Of a DNA stretch of 20,226 bases, positions 8,327 through 16,360 are shown piece by piece. The stretch is from Competibacteraceae bacterium UBA2792. Lineage in GTDB: Bacteria > Pseudomonadota > Gammaproteobacteria > Competibacterales > Competibacteraceae. Under the pieces are notes generated by a model. That model did not search any database. It worked only from the letters and a program-made list of their open reading frames with translations, and was not told where the DNA came from. The translations under genes and the position numbers were made by a program. The stretch spans positions 1 through 20,226 of the forward strand of contig DEHU01000149.1 in the NCBI GenBank assembly GCA_002352125.1, in the 5' to 3' direction. The number at the start of each line of letters is the position of its first letter. The stretch's first letter is position 1.

Positions 8327-9412
8327 ATGTATATCGATTATTACGGCTTCAGCGCCAAACCTTTCCAGTTAAGTCCCGATCCGCGATTCTTCTTCGGTAG
8401 CCGCGCCCATACCCGGGCGCTCGCTTACTTGCGCTACGGATTGAGCCAAGGAGAGGGGTTTATCGTGATTACCGGCGGTATTGGCACGGGCAAAACCACT
8501 CTTGTAAAAAATCTGTTCCAAGAGCTTGATTCTAGCCAAGTGGTTGCCGCTCAGTTAGTGACGACTCAACTGGAAGCTGACGAGCTGTTGCGCAGCGTAG
8601 TGGCTTCTTTTGGATTGCCGTACGAGGGCATGGGCAAGGCGGCATTGCTCAAGCACTTCGAGGATTTTTTGCGCGGGCATGCTCGGCAAGGGAGACGCGT
8701 GTTGCTGGTAGTGGACGAAGCGCAGAATTTACCGTCCAGATCTTTGGAAGAGCTGCGCATGCTATCAAATTTTCAAATTGCCGAATTGCCGCTGCTTCAA
8801 AGTTTTCTGCTGGGGCAGGAAGAGTTTCGCCATACCCTGCAAGAGCCGGGTATGGAGCAATTGCGGCAGCGGGTGATCGCATCCTGCCATCTCTCTCCTC
8901 TCGATCAGGCGGAAACCCGCGATTACATCGAGCACCGACTGCATGTGGTTGGCTGGCAGGGAGATCAGCCGCGCTTTGCCGAGGATTCTTACGCAGCCAT
9001 CTATCGGTTCACGCAGGGAATTCCCCGTCTAGTCAATATTTTTTGTGACCGGTTGTTGTTGTATGGGTTTTTGGAAGAATTGCGAGATCTTTCTGCGGTC
9101 GCCGTCGAAGCGGTTGGTCAGGAGTTGAACCAAAGCAGCGAAGGTGGCGCTCAGGGATCTGGAGGTGGCAGTCGTTCGTTGCTGCGAGTGAGCCACGCGA
9201 TGGAGCAACGATTGATCGAGTTGGAAGAGTCCATGGAAACGTTGCTACAGCATCCAGAGTGGCAGGATGCCCAATTGGAGCGTATGGAGCGGCGCATTCT
9301 GCAACTGGAACCAGCGGTCAAAGTCTTGAGGCGGCAACTCGCCGACGTGATGCGGCGCATGGATGATAAATTGCTGGACGAAATCAAACCCGAAGAACAG
9401 TCGTTGTCTTAA
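8327..9412 (+). CDS. XrtA/PEP-CTERM system-associated ATPase (ExeA/GspA-like AAA)
   Basis: This 361-aa AAA ATPase is related to the general-secretion ExeA/GspA proteins and occurs in most XrtA loci. It begins with the family hallmark MYIDYYGFSAKPFQLSPDP. Walker A GGIGTGKTTL lies near residues 49-58 and Walker B VLLVVDEAQNL near residues 125-135, followed by LRMLSNFQ, QSFLLGQEEFR and QLRQRVIASCHLSPL, all typical of the family. After about residue 285 the protein becomes a charged coiled coil (LIELEESMETLLQ onward), which may mediate contact with the chain-length or outer-membrane components. It lies six bases downstream of the barrel gene, so it is clearly co-transcribed, and it is the last gene of the operon. 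In many related loci a polysaccharide deacetylase and a FemAB-like gene come next; here a T6SS gene on the opposite strand follows instead. Confidence 0.93.
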   Translation: MYIDYYGFSAKPFQLSPDPRFFFGSRAHTRALAYLRYGLSQGEGFIVITGGIGTGKTTLVKNLFQELDSSQVVAAQLVTTQLEADELLRSVVASFGLPYEGMGKAALLKHFEDFLRGHARQGRRVLLVVDEAQNLPSRSLEELRMLSNFQIAELPLLQSFLLGQEEFRHTLQEPGMEQLRQRVIASCHLSPLDQAETRDYIEHRLHVVGWQGDQPRFAEDSYAAIYRFTQGIPRLVNIFCDRLLLYGFLEELRDLSAVAVEAVGQELNQSSEGGAQGSGGGSRSLLRVSHAMEQRLIELEESMETLLQHPEWQDAQLERMERRILQLEPAVKVLRRQLADVMRRMDDKLLDEIKPEEQSLS

Positions 9413-9429
9413 TCTTGGCACAGGAACCA

Positions 9430-9463
9430 CTCTCTCCCGCTTGTGGGAAAGAGGCGGCCTTTT
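9430..9463 (+). terminator. Possible terminator or REP-like hairpin after the XrtA operon
   Basis: CTCT-c-TCCC pairs with GGGA-a-AGAG around a six-base loop (one mismatch), followed after GCGGCC by TTTTAAATTTT. It sits between two convergent genes, 18 bases after the ATPase stop, so a terminator makes sense. The T run is not directly adjacent, and the CTCTCCCGCTTG(C/T)GGGA theme also resembles dispersed palindromic repeats, so the identity is uncertain. Confidence 0.4.
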
Positions 9464-9523
9464 AAATTTTGGCAATCTGTTTCGGCAGTTCTCGCTAAAC
9501 CTGTTTATCCGCGAGGATCGTAC

Positions 9524-11053
9524 TTACGGAAACTGCTGCCAGGGTCCGGCCAGCTCCGTTGGCGGGTCGGCCAGCGACTGGAATCGTGCCAGCCGTACCG
9601 CGTTGCGCTGGCGATGTCCCAGCATCGGCATGAGCCCGCGCGTTAGGATACTTTGCAAAGCCCGCTCGCCCAGCAGCGTTTCGGTGTCCGGTTGTAGCAC
9701 TCGTTCCCCAGCATCCTCGTAGACGTGGGCGGGCAGATCGTCGAGTTCGAGGATATCGCCTGGACCGTCGCTCCAGCCGTTTTCGATGAAAGCCTCCGCG
9801 ATGAGTCGAGCACAGGCAAATGCCGGATTGCCCCAGAGATAAGCGGCAGGATCGCGGCCTCCCGGCATCTCTTCGAAGACGAACTGCTCGATGGGATCGG
9901 TTCGTTGGCCGTATGGCAACCGCAGCAGGATGCGAGGTATCGCCAAACCGATCCAGGGCGCTACCGCGCTGGTTCGCAACTGTTGCCAGTTTTGTTCGTC
10001 CCCGCTGGGCAGCGGTGCCCACGAGATCGGGTCGGCCAATGCCGCGACCGATTCGCAGCCCAACACGCTCGGTGTGGCCGCAGCCAGAAAGGGACCGCCA
10101 GCATGAGCGGCCACGGTCCCTAAAGTTGCCAGCAGGGCGATATCCTCGGCCGTAACACCAAAACCGTAGTCGCCGATCAACAACGACCAGGGTTGCCCGT
10201 CGTGCATCCGGACCTCGTGATCGATCAACAAGGTATAGAGACCGGTTGCTTTGGGGTCACCGGCGGCAGCGCGCAAGTCGAGCAGCAACTCCTGCCGAGT
10301 GACGTCGAGCAAGTCGATGCGCGCGACATCGCTATCGAAGCTGGTGACCAAACCGTGCACGCTGCGCCAAGTTGCTTCCAGCGCCTGAAACGCTGGTTGA
10401 TGCAAGATCGTGCGCAATTGTTCGCCGATCGCGGCATCGACGGCCGCCACCCAAGCCGATTGGTGGGGGTCGGTATGCACGATATGAGGTTGCACGATGG
10501 CTTTCAGCAAGGCGTTGATGGTCGCCGTTCCCGGATCGATCTGCCGTACGGGGGAGGGGGCGGGTGTCCGTCCCAGCAACCGCTCGATCAGCGCGGTGTC
10601 GTTTTCTGCGGGAGAGGTCGGTTCGGGCTGGATCGATTCCGGCGTCGGCGTCGGACTCAACTCGGCGACGGCCTGCGCAAAACTGGCGGGATTGAGCAAG
10701 CGAGCCCGCGCGCGGCGCAAGACTTGGAAAATCTCCAAGCGCTGATAGAGCGCATCGGGATGAAAATCGTCGAGCCGGGCAAAATTGATCGCGATGGACA
10801 TGCCGCTGGTTTCGGAACTCGGCGGTAACCGCAATTTGGGCGCCAGCCGAGCCATGACCACGTTCAAATTATCGGCGTTTACGGTCAAAAGTGGGCGACT
10901 GGCAAGATCGACGAGGGCGGTGGAAGGCTCTCGTTGACTGCGGCCGCTGAGATCGGCCATGACCAGGATGCGCAAAGGTGCATTGGGGTCGCGGCGGATT
11001 GGAGTCGAGACGGACTTTGGCAAGGAAAACTGAAACTCCGTTCGGCCTGGCAT
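9524..11053 (-). CDS. T6SS contractile sheath protein, TssB-TssC fusion
   Basis: This is a 509-aa sheath-type protein. Residues 26-120 read like TssB/VipA: APLRILVMADLSGRS, then VNADNLNVVMARLAPKL and INFARLDDFHPDALYQRL. A Pro/Glu-rich linker follows (about 133-170). Residues 195-500 read like TssC/VipB: LEATWRSVHGLV, IDLLDVTRQELLLDL, LIGDYGFGVTAEDIALL, PFLAAATPSVLG, IPRILLRLPYGQRTDPIEQF, AYLWGNPAFACARLI. TssB and TssC are normally separate proteins of about 165 and 490 aa that polymerise into the contractile sheath. Here they are joined, and the protein stops where the TssC gpW/gp25-like C-terminal domain should start; the 110 bp downstream do not encode it, so this is not a simple recent frameshift. 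GGAG lies ten bases before the ATG. It is divergent from vgrG. It could be an alternative sheath, a cap or an accessory subunit (some bacteria carry a second TssC paralogue). Confidence 0.85.
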   Translation of the reverse strand: MPGRTEFQFSLPKSVSTPIRRDPNAPLRILVMADLSGRSQREPSTALVDLASRPLLTVNADNLNVVMARLAPKLRLPPSSETSGMSIAINFARLDDFHPDALYQRLEIFQVLRRARARLLNPASFAQAVAELSPTPTPESIQPEPTSPAENDTALIERLLGRTPAPSPVRQIDPGTATINALLKAIVQPHIVHTDPHQSAWVAAVDAAIGEQLRTILHQPAFQALEATWRSVHGLVTSFDSDVARIDLLDVTRQELLLDLRAAAGDPKATGLYTLLIDHEVRMHDGQPWSLLIGDYGFGVTAEDIALLATLGTVAAHAGGPFLAAATPSVLGCESVAALADPISWAPLPSGDEQNWQQLRTSAVAPWIGLAIPRILLRLPYGQRTDPIEQFVFEEMPGGRDPAAYLWGNPAFACARLIAEAFIENGWSDGPGDILELDDLPAHVYEDAGERVLQPDTETLLGERALQSILTRGLMPMLGHRQRNAVRLARFQSLADPPTELAGPWQQFP

Positions 11054-11075
11054 GGCGCTGGATCTCCGGCGAAGT

Positions 11076-11124
11076 GGGCAATACTAACAGTCTAGTGCGA
11101 TAACGATGGTTTTGGCGATTGCCC
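11076..11124. promoter_or_regulatory. Inverted repeat in the divergent sheath/vgrG upstream region
   Basis: GGGCAAT (11076-11082) and ATTGCCC (11118-11124) form a perfect seven-base inverted repeat with a 35-base spacer in the 152-bp region shared by the two divergent T6SS genes. It may be a pair of regulator half-sites. No convincing promoter elements were identified, so the role is open. Confidence 0.3.
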
Positions 11125-11205
11125 GATCGGCGCTTTCGCCGAGGTTTGCTGCTAAACTTTGCAGGCAGAGCTGCCCATAGCAGCGGGGATGCGGAGTTTA
11201 GAGAC

Positions 11206-13503
11206 ATGGCCACCACCCAAAAACATCGGATGATCGCCGTCAACAGCGTTCTGGGCGAGGACGTGCTGCTGTTCGGATCCATGACGGCCAAAGAACAACT
11301 GGGCCAGTTGTTCGAGTATCAACTGGAGTTGTTCAGCGAAAAAACCGACATCAAGCTGGCCGACGTGCTGGGTACGAACATGACGGTTCGCCTAGCACTA
11401 CCCTATCAGCAGGGCACTCGCTATTTCAACGGACTCGTGACCCGCTTTAGCTACGAGGGAACTCGCGGTTTGCGCTATGGCGTTTATCGCGCCGAACTGA
11501 GTCCTTGGCTGTGGTTTCTCGCCCGTACTTCCGATTGCCGGATCTTCCAGAACAAGACGGTTCCCGACATCATTAAAGACGTTTTCCGGGAGCAGGGCTT
11601 TACCGATTTCAAGGATTCGCTTGGCGGCAGCTATCGCGAGTGGGAATACTGCGTCCAATACCGGGAAACGGATTTCGATTTCGTCAGCCGTCTGATGCAG
11701 CAAGAGGGAATCTATTACTACTTCACGCACGACAACGGCAAACATTTTTTAGTGCTGTCCGACGGTATCGGTTCCCACAGCGAGTTTCCGAGGTACGAGA
11801 CGGTTCCTTATTTTCCGCCGGATGCCCACGATCATCGCGAGCGGGACTATCTGTCGGAGCTATTCGTCGCTCAGCAGGTGCAGCCGGGCGCCTACGTGCT
11901 GAACGATTACGATTTCACGGCTCCGCGCAAGCAGTTGCGGGCGGTGTTGAACCAGCCCAAGAGCCATGCGCTGGCAGATTTCGAGATGTACGATTATCCC
12001 GGCGAGTACGTCGAATTGGGTGACGGCAACAACTATTCTAAAATTCGCTTGGAGGAATTGCTGGCCCAGCACGAGATCATGCGAGCGCGCGGCAACGCTG
12101 CGGGCTTGGCGACCGGGTATCTGTTCACCTTGAGCAATTGCCCGCGCGACGACCAGAATCGTAAGTATCTGATCGTGTCCGCCGTTCATCAATTGGAGTC
12201 GGACGAGTACGAATCGTTCTCCGGCCAAGGGTTTTCCGGCAAGCCGTATCAGGGTGAGATCACGGTGATCGACGCTCAGCAGCAGTATCGGGCGCCACGA
12301 ACCACTCCCAAACCGGCGATGCGAGGCCCGCAGACCGCCGTGGTGGTTGGTCCATCGGGCGAAGAGATCTATACCGACCAATACGGCCGGGTCAAATGCC
12401 AGTTTCACTGGGATCGCTACGGCCAGTCCAACGAAAACAGTTCCTGTTGGATTCGAGTATCGCAAATGTGGGCGGGCAAACAGTGGGGAGCGATGAATAT
12501 CCCGCGTATCGGCCAGGAGGTGATCGTGGATTTCCTGGAAGGCGATCCCGATCAACCCATCATCACCGGCCGGGTTTATAACGGCATCAACATGCCGCCT
12601 TACGGGCTACCGGCCAAGGCGACCACTTCTACCCTCAAAAGCAACTCCAGCAAGGGCGGCGCCGGTTTCAACGAGATTCGTCTGGACGATACCAAAGGCA
12701 CCGAGCAGATGTTCATCCACGCCGAACGCAACGAGGATATCCGCGTCAAGCTGGATGCCTTCGAGTGGATCGGCAACGAGCGGCACCTCATCGTCAAGTC
12801 CGATCAGATCGAAAAGGTGGAGGGCGGCAAGCATCTGACGGTAAAGGGCGATCACAACGAAAAAGTGGATGGCTCGGCGTCGCTGAAAGTGGGTAGCGAC
12901 CAGAAAGAAGAGATCGGAGGCGATCAACATCTGAAAGTCGGCAGCCGGCAGAACATCAAGGTGGGCGGTACGGTCTCGCTCGATGCAGGCATGGATTTGC
13001 AGCAAAAGGTCGGCATGAAACACGCGGTAGATGCCGGGATGGAGATTCACCTGAAGGGCGGCATGAACGTGGTGATCGAGGCCGGCGCGTCGCTCACCAT
13101 CAAGGTCGGCGGCAACTTCGTCAACATCAATCCGGGTGGCGTTTTCATCCAGGGCACGATCGTAATGATCAACAGTGGTGGCGCGGCCGGTTCCGGCGCC
13201 GGCTGTTCGCCGGCCTCCCCGTCAGCGCCGACCGCACCCAAGGAACCGAAAGAGGCGGCCACCGCTGAATCCGGTCAAGTCAGCGATACCCAGGCTCAGG
13301 GTCCAGCCCAGCAGAAAGCGCAGAGTTTGAGCTCGGCAGATGTCGGCAATCTAGAATTGGAAGACGATGGTTTACCGACAGGATCCGGCTCGACTTCGGC
13401 ACAACCGACCCCAGCGCAACGAGCGCAAGAAGAACGGCAAAGCAGGCAGGCGGAAGACGCGCAGAATGCCGCCGATACCGGTAAGCCGTTTTACGCGCCG
13501 TAA
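11206..13503 (+). CDS. vgrG: T6SS spike protein VgrG (TssI)
   Basis: This trimeric spike sits on the tip of the T6SS tube and carries cargo. The 765-aa product has the gp27-like base (residues 1 to about 370, with YCVQYRETDFDFVSRLMQQEGIYYYF), the gp5-type OB domain (about 374-462, DQYGRVKCQFHWDR to IPRIGQEVIVDFLEGDPDQPIITGRVYN) and FNEIRLDDTKGTEQMFIHAERNED. A needle of short repeating strands follows, built from units such as HLTVKGDHNEKVDG (about 510-665). The needle ends in the usual INSGGAAGSGAG. The last 100 residues are a low-complexity Ala/Pro/Gln/Glu tail ending GKPFYAP, with no toxin domain, so cargo is presumably a separate protein. The start at 11206 has GGAG nine bases upstream and gives the normal VgrG N-terminus; the ATG at 11119 would add an atypical extension. 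A DUF4123 chaperone gene follows. Confidence 0.95.
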   Translation: MATTQKHRMIAVNSVLGEDVLLFGSMTAKEQLGQLFEYQLELFSEKTDIKLADVLGTNMTVRLALPYQQGTRYFNGLVTRFSYEGTRGLRYGVYRAELSPWLWFLARTSDCRIFQNKTVPDIIKDVFREQGFTDFKDSLGGSYREWEYCVQYRETDFDFVSRLMQQEGIYYYFTHDNGKHFLVLSDGIGSHSEFPRYETVPYFPPDAHDHRERDYLSELFVAQQVQPGAYVLNDYDFTAPRKQLRAVLNQPKSHALADFEMYDYPGEYVELGDGNNYSKIRLEELLAQHEIMRARGNAAGLATGYLFTLSNCPRDDQNRKYLIVSAVHQLESDEYESFSGQGFSGKPYQGEITVIDAQQQYRAPRTTPKPAMRGPQTAVVVGPSGEEIYTDQYGRVKCQFHWDRYGQSNENSSCWIRVSQMWAGKQWGAMNIPRIGQEVIVDFLEGDPDQPIITGRVYNGINMPPYGLPAKATTSTLKSNSSKGGAGFNEIRLDDTKGTEQMFIHAERNEDIRVKLDAFEWIGNERHLIVKSDQIEKVEGGKHLTVKGDHNEKVDGSASLKVGSDQKEEIGGDQHLKVGSRQNIKVGGTVSLDAGMDLQQKVGMKHAVDAGMEIHLKGGMNVVIEAGASLTIKVGGNFVNINPGGVFIQGTIVMINSGGAAGSGAGCSPASPSAPTAPKEPKEAATAESGQVSDTQAQGPAQQKAQSLSSADVGNLELEDDGLPTGSGSTSAQPTPAQRAQEERQSRQAEDAQNAADTGKPFYAP

Positions 13504-13589
13504 TAAGCCACCCGGAATTCCAAGTCGCCTGAGTCATGATCGGATGAACTCAAAGATCCGTTGCTTGCATTCATTCCCGAATTAGCGCG

Positions 13590-14135
13590 ATGGCCGTTCG
13601 GAATCTTGCAGACATTTTGGTCCGGCATCTGTTTGCCGATCCTGGCGCCCGCGTCTATGCGGTGCTGGATGGGGCTGCTGTCCCCGGTCTGCTGGAAAAG
13701 CTCAAAGAGCATGCGATCGAGCCGGTGTGCCTCTATCGGGGCAATCTGATCCCCAAGCTGGCCGAAGTGGCGCCGTATCAGGTCGCATTGGAGCGGGAAT
13801 CGCCTTTCACCCAATGGCTGCTCCAGAAAGGCTGGGGGCGACACTGGGGCATTTTCGTGGTCAGCCGGACCGACTGGCGGCCGATGCGCGAGCATTTGTG
13901 CGGCCTGATCGTGGCTTACGATCCCGATTACCAGCCGCTGTACTTCCGCTATTACGATCCTCGGGTGCTGCGCGTCTATCTGCCGACTTGCGACGCCGAC
14001 GAGTTATACGCGTTGTTCGGCCCGATTTCCCGATTGCTGTGCGAGGACGAGGAGGGAGATCTGCTGAAATATTGGGTTGCCGGTGGACAGCTCGGCGTCG
14101 AGCGCGTGGCGCTGGAACCCGCCGCGCGGTCTTGA
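13590..14135 (+). CDS. DUF4123 T6SS effector chaperone (Tap/Tec family)
   Basis: This is a 181-aa adaptor that loads an effector onto the VgrG spike in the producing cell. The sequence follows the DUF4123 pattern: YAVLDGAAVPGLLEKL near residues 23-38, then LYRGNL, the LAEVAPYQVALE segment, GWGRHWGIFVVSRTDWRPMREHL, and FRYYDPRVLRVYLPTCDADEL leading to an acidic LCEDEE. Family members are encoded just after vgrG and just before the effector they carry, which is the arrangement here. The start has only a weak ribosome binding site, and the 86 bp between vgrG and this gene hold nothing recognisable. The family assignment is firm from motifs and position; that its client is the next gene is inference. 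Confidence 0.88.
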   Translation: MAVRNLADILVRHLFADPGARVYAVLDGAAVPGLLEKLKEHAIEPVCLYRGNLIPKLAEVAPYQVALERESPFTQWLLQKGWGRHWGIFVVSRTDWRPMREHLCGLIVAYDPDYQPLYFRYYDPRVLRVYLPTCDADELYALFGPISRLLCEDEEGDLLKYWVAGGQLGVERVALEPAARS

Positions 14136-14168
14136 TCGCGAGCCGCCGTTGCCGACGGGAGATCGAAG

Positions 14169-15155
14169 ATGTTGGTGATGCGCAAATCCCAGATGGAAGC
14201 GTTCGAGAACGTCGTAGCGCAGCGATTCGAGGAAGGATTGCTCGATCATCTGCGGACCTTTTTCCCGCAACACGCCGCCACTTTGGGCGAGACGCAGTTG
14301 GGCCGGATCGCTCGATATGGCTTGCAACGGGCCGAAAGCCGTGGCTTGAAAACCGAGCGTGCCATCTATCTGTACGTCGCGTTGATGTTCGTGCTGGGCA
14401 GTCGGTTCGACGAGGATCCGCAATTGCCTTGGGCAGCGCGAGAGATCGAAGAGGAAAAGCCGGCGCCCCCGAAGCCCGAAGTCGCGGCGGAGGCTAGGGA
14501 CGCGGCGACGGTAGCCGCGACGGCGGGCGAGACGGTGACGGGGAAAGAGGACGAGGCGCCGAAAGAAACCGCCGATGCGCGTATCGAGCGGGTGTACGGT
14601 CAGGCGATGGCGTTTCTGGATCAAACGGTTGGACCCGACAACGAGCTTTTGCGGCAAACGCTGAACACTTTGCGTCAGCCCCAAGTGTTCGAGGGGTTGC
14701 CGGCTGCTCCCAGCGTTGGCCATCGGCTGCTGCTGCTGTTGCAGATGCTGGCGCCAGAAAAGTACGACATGCTCGGCGAGGAAACATTGCGCAATCTGGT
14801 TCGCCACGGTTACGAAGCCGCTAAGCGCTACGGCATGACGACGGAGCACGGTATCATGAACTATGTGGCGCTAGCCTTCGTGCTGGGTAGCGGCTTCGAT
14901 CGCGATCCGCTGTATCCTTGGGCGGCGGCGGCATTGAGCGATCAGGGGCCAGTCGATCCGGCCAAAAAAGGCGTAGCGCTTCGCGAAGCGGCACTGGTGC
15001 ATTTGGCGAAATGCTTGCCCGGTTGTCCCCGGCGAGCCGAACAGAGCGCGGTGATCCTGGCGCGACCGGCCCAGCCCTACAAGCAGATCGTCGAGGGAAT
15101 AGGGGAGCAGACCCGCCGCCCGCTCTATACCAGCACTTCCGCGCAGGGCGGATGA
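14169..15155 (+). CDS. Protein with two tandem copies of a helical module, VgrG/DUF4123-linked
   Basis: I do not recognise a named family for this 328-aa protein. Residues 33-90 and 196-253 align without gaps over 58 positions with 29 identities, sharing the block YVALxFVLGSxFDxDPxxPWAA. The copies are separated by an acidic Glu/Ala/Pro-rich linker (about 91-138) and a second helical stretch, and the protein ends in a basic tail (256-328) with two cysteines (KCLPGC). The modules look alpha-helical, and neither a catalytic motif nor a signal peptide is visible. The ATG has GGAG seven bases upstream. It lies 33 bp after the DUF4123 gene, the place where the chaperone's client is usually found, so it may be a T6SS cargo, an adaptor, or a structural partner of the spike. 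No immunity-like gene follows. Its last 31 bp overlap the convergent decarboxylase gene. Confidence 0.75.
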   Translation: MLVMRKSQMEAFENVVAQRFEEGLLDHLRTFFPQHAATLGETQLGRIARYGLQRAESRGLKTERAIYLYVALMFVLGSRFDEDPQLPWAAREIEEEKPAPPKPEVAAEARDAATVAATAGETVTGKEDEAPKETADARIERVYGQAMAFLDQTVGPDNELLRQTLNTLRQPQVFEGLPAAPSVGHRLLLLLQMLAPEKYDMLGEETLRNLVRHGYEAAKRYGMTTEHGIMNYVALAFVLGSGFDRDPLYPWAAAALSDQGPVDPAKKGVALREAALVHLAKCLPGCPRRAEQSAVILARPAQPYKQIVEGIGEQTRRPLYTSTSAQGG

Positions 15156-16360
15156 CCGAGGAACGCCATCGGGCTGGCGGTCAATCCGTAGGCGCCGGAC
15201 TGGAACACGACGATCAGATCGCCGATATCGGCTTTGGCCAGCTCCGTCCGGTCGGCGAGTACATCGAGCGGCGTACACAGCGGACCGACTACCGTCACCA
15301 CTTCGCGTTCGGTTCCAACCACCTTGTTGCCGACCACGACGGGATAATTTTTCCGGATCACTTGGCCGAAGTTGCCGGAGGCCGCCAAATGATGATGCAG
15401 GCCGCCGTTGACGATCAAAAACGTATGGCCGCGCGATACCTTCCGGTCCACCACCTCCGCGACGTAAGCCCCGGCCTCGCCAACGAGGTAGCGACCCAGT
15501 TCCAGCACCACGCGGGCCTCGGGCAAGCGTTCTTTTACCAGTGGTAGCCAGCGTTCCAGGTTGGCGGCGATAGGCGCCAACTCCAGCGGCGTGTCGCCGG
15601 GGAAATAGGGGATACCGAAACCGCCGCCGACGTTCAGCAGCCGCACCGGCGCTGGTGCATCGGTCGCCAAGCGCAGCGCCAGCCCAAAGATGTGGTCGTG
15701 GGTCTCGACGATGGCCTCGGCGCGCAGGTTTTGCGATCCGGCGAAGAGGTGAAAACCTCGGAAATCGAGTTCCAGTTGGCCGATTCGCCGCAGCAACGCC
15801 GGCACCTGCTCGGCGTCGACTCCGAACGGCTTGGGGCCGCCACCCATTTTCATGCCGGCCGTTTTGAGCTCGAAATCCGGGTTGACCCGCACCGCGATCG
15901 ATGGTCGTCGGTTGTGCTGGCGACCCAGGCGAGCGACGGTTTCCAGTTCGTGGGCCGATTCCAGGTTGACGGTGATGCCAGCGGCGATAGCGGCCGCCAG
16001 CTCCGCCGGACGTTTGCCGGGGCCGGCGAAGCTGATCGCGGAGGGTTCCACGCCGGCATCCAGCGCGATTTTCAGCTCGCCTAGCGAGGCGATATCCAGT
16101 CCATCGACCAGGCCGGCCATGTGCTGGACCAACGCCGGCATCGGATTGGCCTTGATCGCGTAGTGTAGATCGATGGCGGGTGGTAGCGTGCGGCGCAGTA
16201 GCGCCACCCGTTCGTCCAGCAGGTGGCGGTCGTAGGCGTAGAACGGCGTCTGGCCGATTCGCGCCGCCAGTTGGGTCAAGGGGATGCCGCCGATCCGCAG
16301 GCAGTCGTCGATCACCGGAAATTGCAGCATCGGCGGATGGGCGGGACGTCCGGCGTTCAC
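15125..16360 (-). CDS. XrtA-associated PLP-dependent decarboxylase (DapDC/LysA-like)
   Basis: This is a fold-type III PLP decarboxylase of the group linked to exosortase A loci, related to diaminopimelate and ornithine decarboxylases. The PLP lysine is K70 in IDLHYAIKANP. Other family marks are GLDIASLGEL, FAGPGKRPAEL, VRVNPDFE, LNVGGGFGIPYF (phosphate-binding glycine loop), ELGRYLVGEAGAYV, and the C-terminal VVGPLCTPLDVLA with its active-site cysteine, then SGAYGLTASPMAFLGH. The GTG at 16360 overlaps the ligase stop (GTGA) and gives 411 aa. An ATG at 16330 would give 401 aa but has no ribosome binding site, whereas GAGAA precedes the GTG. It probably makes a decarboxylated amine precursor that is activated with the adjacent ligase for XrtA-related polymer or lipid modification; the real substrate is unknown. 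The reading frame stays open far upstream inside the ligase gene, but that is not this protein. Confidence 0.9.
   Translation of the reverse strand: MNAGRPAHPPMLQFPVIDDCLRIGGIPLTQLAARIGQTPFYAYDRHLLDERVALLRRTLPPAIDLHYAIKANPMPALVQHMAGLVDGLDIASLGELKIALDAGVEPSAISFAGPGKRPAELAAAIAAGITVNLESAHELETVARLGRQHNRRPSIAVRVNPDFELKTAGMKMGGGPKPFGVDAEQVPALLRRIGQLELDFRGFHLFAGSQNLRAEAIVETHDHIFGLALRLATDAPAPVRLLNVGGGFGIPYFPGDTPLELAPIAANLERWLPLVKERLPEARVVLELGRYLVGEAGAYVAEVVDRKVSRGHTFLIVNGGLHHHLAASGNFGQVIRKNYPVVVGNKVVGTEREVVTVVGPLCTPLDVLADRTELAKADIGDLIVVFQSGAYGLTASPMAFLGHPPCAEVLV

Noticed and set aside
10193..10828. 211-aa plus-strand frame antisense to the sheath fusion gene
   Set aside because: Low-quality composition and fully contained opposite a gene with clear TssB and TssC motifs.
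13727..14497. 256-aa plus-strand frame across the DUF4123 and repeat-protein genes
   Set aside because: Arg-rich composition, no motif, and it overlaps two well-supported genes in a different frame.
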